Below are positions 19,350-21,453 of a stretch of 21,453 bases of DNA, piece by piece (position 1 is the stretch's first letter; the number at the start of each line of letters is the position of its first letter). The position numbers and the translations under genes are program-made. Under the pieces are notes generated by a model. It was not told the DNA's origin and made no database searches. It was given only the letters and a program-made list of their open reading frames with translations. The stretch comes from Plakobranchus ocellatus (Eukaryota; Mollusca; Gastropoda; Plakobranchidae). Where the stretch lies: contig BLXT01006579.1 in the NCBI GenBank assembly GCA_019648995.1, positions 140,756 through 162,208 of the forward strand, in the 5' to 3' direction.

Positions 19350-19861
19350 CTAGGGGTAATATTTTTTAAATGAAGGAGATAAGGGCGGTTTGATCGATTT
19401 CTATTTATCTCAAACATCCCTGCCTAGTATTTCGCTTGAGAATAAAAAGACGTGTTTTGTTTTGTTTTTATTTTGATATATTATTGTATATTGAAATAAA
19501 ACAAGAAACAGTAGTGCAGATCAATGAAAGGATACTCATGCTGGCTTAGCTAGGTCGGTGAGAGAAAAAAGCAATGTCTGAATTGATGAGATGACAATTC
19601 ATGTGAGGCAGAATAAAAATCACGTGTAATGATTTAATGCGTGCGTTATATGTAAGGGAATATAGTTACATATTTCTATTTTGTAAATGAAGATAGTTCA
19701 ATACAGACCACATATTATCTGATTTTCGAATGGAGAAAACATGAAATATTTTATCGAATTATCCATGGATTGATTTAACCTTATCAAATTGCAGAGAATG
19801 AATAAAAAATGTTCTATGAAATGTGACGAACTGAAGAGAAGCAAAACAGTAAACTTCAACA
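19350..19861. other. Sequence between the lectin exon and the LINE 3' end
   Basis: AT-rich, with no supported exon. An upstream lectin exon could lie here or beyond. The hydrophobic open frame at 19698-19910 (-) is discussed among the rejected items. Confidence 0.4.
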
Positions 19862-20045
19862 TCATCATGGCGAATCCAGTGTGGCCGTTGCCTCCCTCGC
19901 TGTTTTTCAAAAGTCACTTCTGTTGGACGCTAGAATTCCGGCCTGCGTCACACCAGTTCCAATCCGTTCTTCTATGTCTTTCGATCATCCTCTTCTACGG
20001 CGTCCCTTCCTCTTTTCTCTTCAATTTACGGTGATGAAATTTAAT
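19862..20045 (-). mobile_element. Probable LINE 3' end on the minus strand
   Basis: One minus-strand frame reads EKRKGRRRRG*SKDIEER (about plus-strand 19973-20025), then IGTGVTQAGILASNRSDF*, then KTAREATATLDSP and two stops at 19862-19867. Short basic RGR runs followed by a DDI-like stretch, an 'A..R..W' spacing and a terminal peptide are typical of LINE C-termini. The two internal stops are both TGA, at least one where Trp would fit. The frame ends in CCATGATGATG, a short ATG repeat like the tails of RTE-like LINEs. No catalytic motif is included, so this rests on pattern alone. Confidence 0.4.
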
Positions 20046-20599
20046 TTCTTTATTCTTCACAGGCTTTCTTCTTAGGCGTGGCACTGATTGTGTACTTACT
20101 TTCGGGACATACGATTAACCTTATGAGACCGGCTTCATTAAAGGGACCTCATCGAGTGATGCCATTCCGCTATAGTTGCAGTCCAATCTAAGTGAGTGCC
20201 ATCACTCGCTCACAGGGTCCCAGTGCTATGACGTGACCCAATTGTTGTCATGCAGTTGGGATTGGAAATCTCACCCCAAGCAGCAATCATTGAAAAATAA
20301 ATTTCTTTAGTAAATCAGAATCTTCTGTCACTTTCTTTTAATTTTAAATACAGGTACTATATCTATCCTTGAGAATATCAGGCTAAGATTGGTGACTCAG
20401 ATGTTCATGAACGAAGAGCAACAGGAGTCGACGCCGAGAGACTGGTCGCTAAACCAAATGCAACTGTATTTTATGGTCACACTAAAGAGGAATGTCAAGA
20501 TATTGTATGAGCAAGTAGTCTTTTGCAAGTTTTAATTAATTCGTCGCCTTGAACAGGTTTTTATATCAAACATTCACATATAAATAAATGATAAAGATC
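20046..20599. other. No supported gene; contains an imperfect long hairpin
   Basis: An open stretch near 20350-20535 (+) follows a possible acceptor AAATACAG and reads through about 57 codons to TAA, including STPRDWSLNQMQLYFM. I do not recognise it and cannot tell it from chance. Confidence 0.4.
20143..20221. repeat. Imperfect inverted repeat (6 + 9 bp stems)
   Basis: GGGACC (20143-20148) and CGAGTGATG (20153-20161) pair with CATCACTCG (20200-20208) and GGTCCC (20216-20221), leaving a 38-base loop and a small asymmetric internal loop. This could be a MITE-like remnant or chance. Confidence 0.5.
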
Positions 20600-20830
20600 T
20601 GGTGCACCTTAAAAATCGCCTTAATAGGATAGCATCACTGAGCTATAAAAAGATAGAAGGAACAACCTCTGTTGGCGCAGCCTGCGAGGGCTGGTTATCG
20701 CGTGTCCCGCCAGCGGCGGCCATTAATCTGGTATTGAAGCCGACAAACAGCAGTTATGCACCAGCCGCTGTACTGTTTACTGTGTAGTTAACAGCGCATA
20801 AATAATCGCTGTTCCGTTCTAAAGTGGTTT
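20600..20830 (+). promoter_or_regulatory. GC-richer block with a TATA box, possible core promoter or unclassified element
   Basis: GCTATAAAAAG (about 20642-20652) is a canonical-looking TATA box. About 30 bases on, the sequence turns clearly GC-rich (GTTGGCGCAGCCTGCGAGG, then CCGCCAGCGGCGGCC), unlike everything around it. The block ends with the short inverted repeat AACAGCG/CGCTGTT (about 20789-20812). It may be a promoter with a start site, or part of a mobile element. The open frame over it (20602-20787) shows no known domain. Confidence 0.3.
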
Positions 20831-21453
20831 GACTCATCCGCAACGAACTGATTAGATCCATTTGTTTTTTCTTCCAAACCATACTTTTTTGTGTTTATAG
20901 ATCTAGTTAACGAAGTTTGAGAGGAGAGATGAGAAAACAGTAAATTCGCTATTCTGATTTCTCACAATCGATCAACACAGAACGATTCAAGGTTATCTTT
21001 GCCTATTTAGTTCTCAGTCACAGATTATTTAATACCATGAAAACCAACCCGAGCTCTCAAAGAACTCAAAATATTCAACTGACACTTACAAAGTAAAGTA
21101 GGCAAGCTGTAAAGCCGTCAGAAAAAGGATGGAAAAAACGATAAAGGAAGGGGACGGGGGTATGGTGGGGCTGGGGTCAAAGTTTTTGACACTGAGCTAC
21201 AGATAAAACAGGCAGTACACATTATAACTTATCATTCCCTCACCGCCGTCACATTTGACACCAAGTAAAATTTAACACCCATAATGAAAAAACACGAAAG
21301 ACAATAATATTGAAAAGTAAATCAGGCACAAAGAGAGGGCCGAGAGAGAGATTGGTATTTATTTTATAAGGGTTACAAAATAGGCACAAGGGCCTTTTCG
21401 TTGGCCGTTAATAATACACAATTGGATTTATGCAAAAACTTGCATGTCAACTC
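20831..21453. other. No supported gene
   Basis: AT-rich except for a G-rich run at 21150-21176; nothing else is recognised up to the window end. Confidence 0.5.
21150..21176 (+). other. G-quadruplex motif
   Basis: Four runs of at least four G (4, 5, 4, 4) are separated by loops of 2, 6 and 2 bases (AC, TATGGT, CT). This satisfies the usual sequence rule for an intramolecular G-quadruplex with four tetrads. Its role here is unknown. Confidence 0.75.

Noticed and set aside
19698..19910. Minus-strand frame with MMMLKFTVLLLFSSS as a signal-peptide first exon of the lectin gene
   Set aside because: It overlaps a stretch that reads better as a LINE C-terminus with an ATG-repeat tail. The only donor (after 19780) ends in phase 2, which does not fit the natural acceptor of the lectin exon; joining needs a weaker internal acceptor.
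20350..20535. Possible plus-strand exon after AAATACAG
   Set aside because: About 57 open codons with no recognised domain and a weak acceptor; noted only in the region entry.

Overview
The window looks like non-coding, repeat-rich DNA from an animal nuclear genome. It is visibly AT-rich, has no prokaryotic gene layout, no long intact ORF and no rRNA or true tRNA gene. It is crowded with decayed non-LTR retrotransposons (LINEs), and also holds a tRNA-derived SINE, microsatellites, diverged tandem arrays and at least one convincing host exon. Dense palindromic TCTAGA/AGATCT hexamers, the type of LINE protein and a C-type-lectin exon make me favour a mollusc, perhaps a heterobranch gastropod. 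That taxon is an inference from memory of such genomes, not something the sequence proves.

Layout. 205-2505 (+): a 5'-truncated RTE-clade LINE with the end of an AP-endonuclease, a full reverse transcriptase (RT) and the C-terminal tail, broken by three frameshifts. 2540-4230: a diverged tandem array with a period of about 51 bp, containing a 22-bp perfect palindrome. The array is split by a second LINE (2966-4092, +) that ends in a short GAT-type tail and has a candidate target-site duplication. 5523-5579: a TG/TA microsatellite. 5774-6039 (+): a SINE with A and B boxes, flanked by 14-bp direct repeats. 6455-8405 (+): a very decayed LINE whose 3' part matches the second LINE; its RT core is replaced by a segment with LTR-like features (about 7391-7752). 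10660-11490 (-): another LINE remnant. 11846-12013: a composite trinucleotide repeat. 12817-12945 (-): a possible terminal exon with one membrane segment. 12999-13248: a 19-bp tandem repeat. 13340-13960 (+): a LINE C-terminal remnant. 15420-15725: a block rich in TAGATC motifs. 19161-19349 (-): an exon for the N-terminal half of a C-type lectin-like domain. 19862-20045 (-): a probable LINE 3' end. 20600-20830: a GC-richer block with a TATA box. 21150-21176: a G-quadruplex motif.

How it works together: most recognisable coding sequence is dead LINE protein in at least four lineages or copies, on both strands. The host signal is limited to one strong exon (lectin domain) and one weak one, both on the minus strand. 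I see no operon, defence system or other novel protein system. The points most worth checking are the nested insertion histories, the palindrome and tandem arrays, and whether the lectin exon belongs to an expressed gene.
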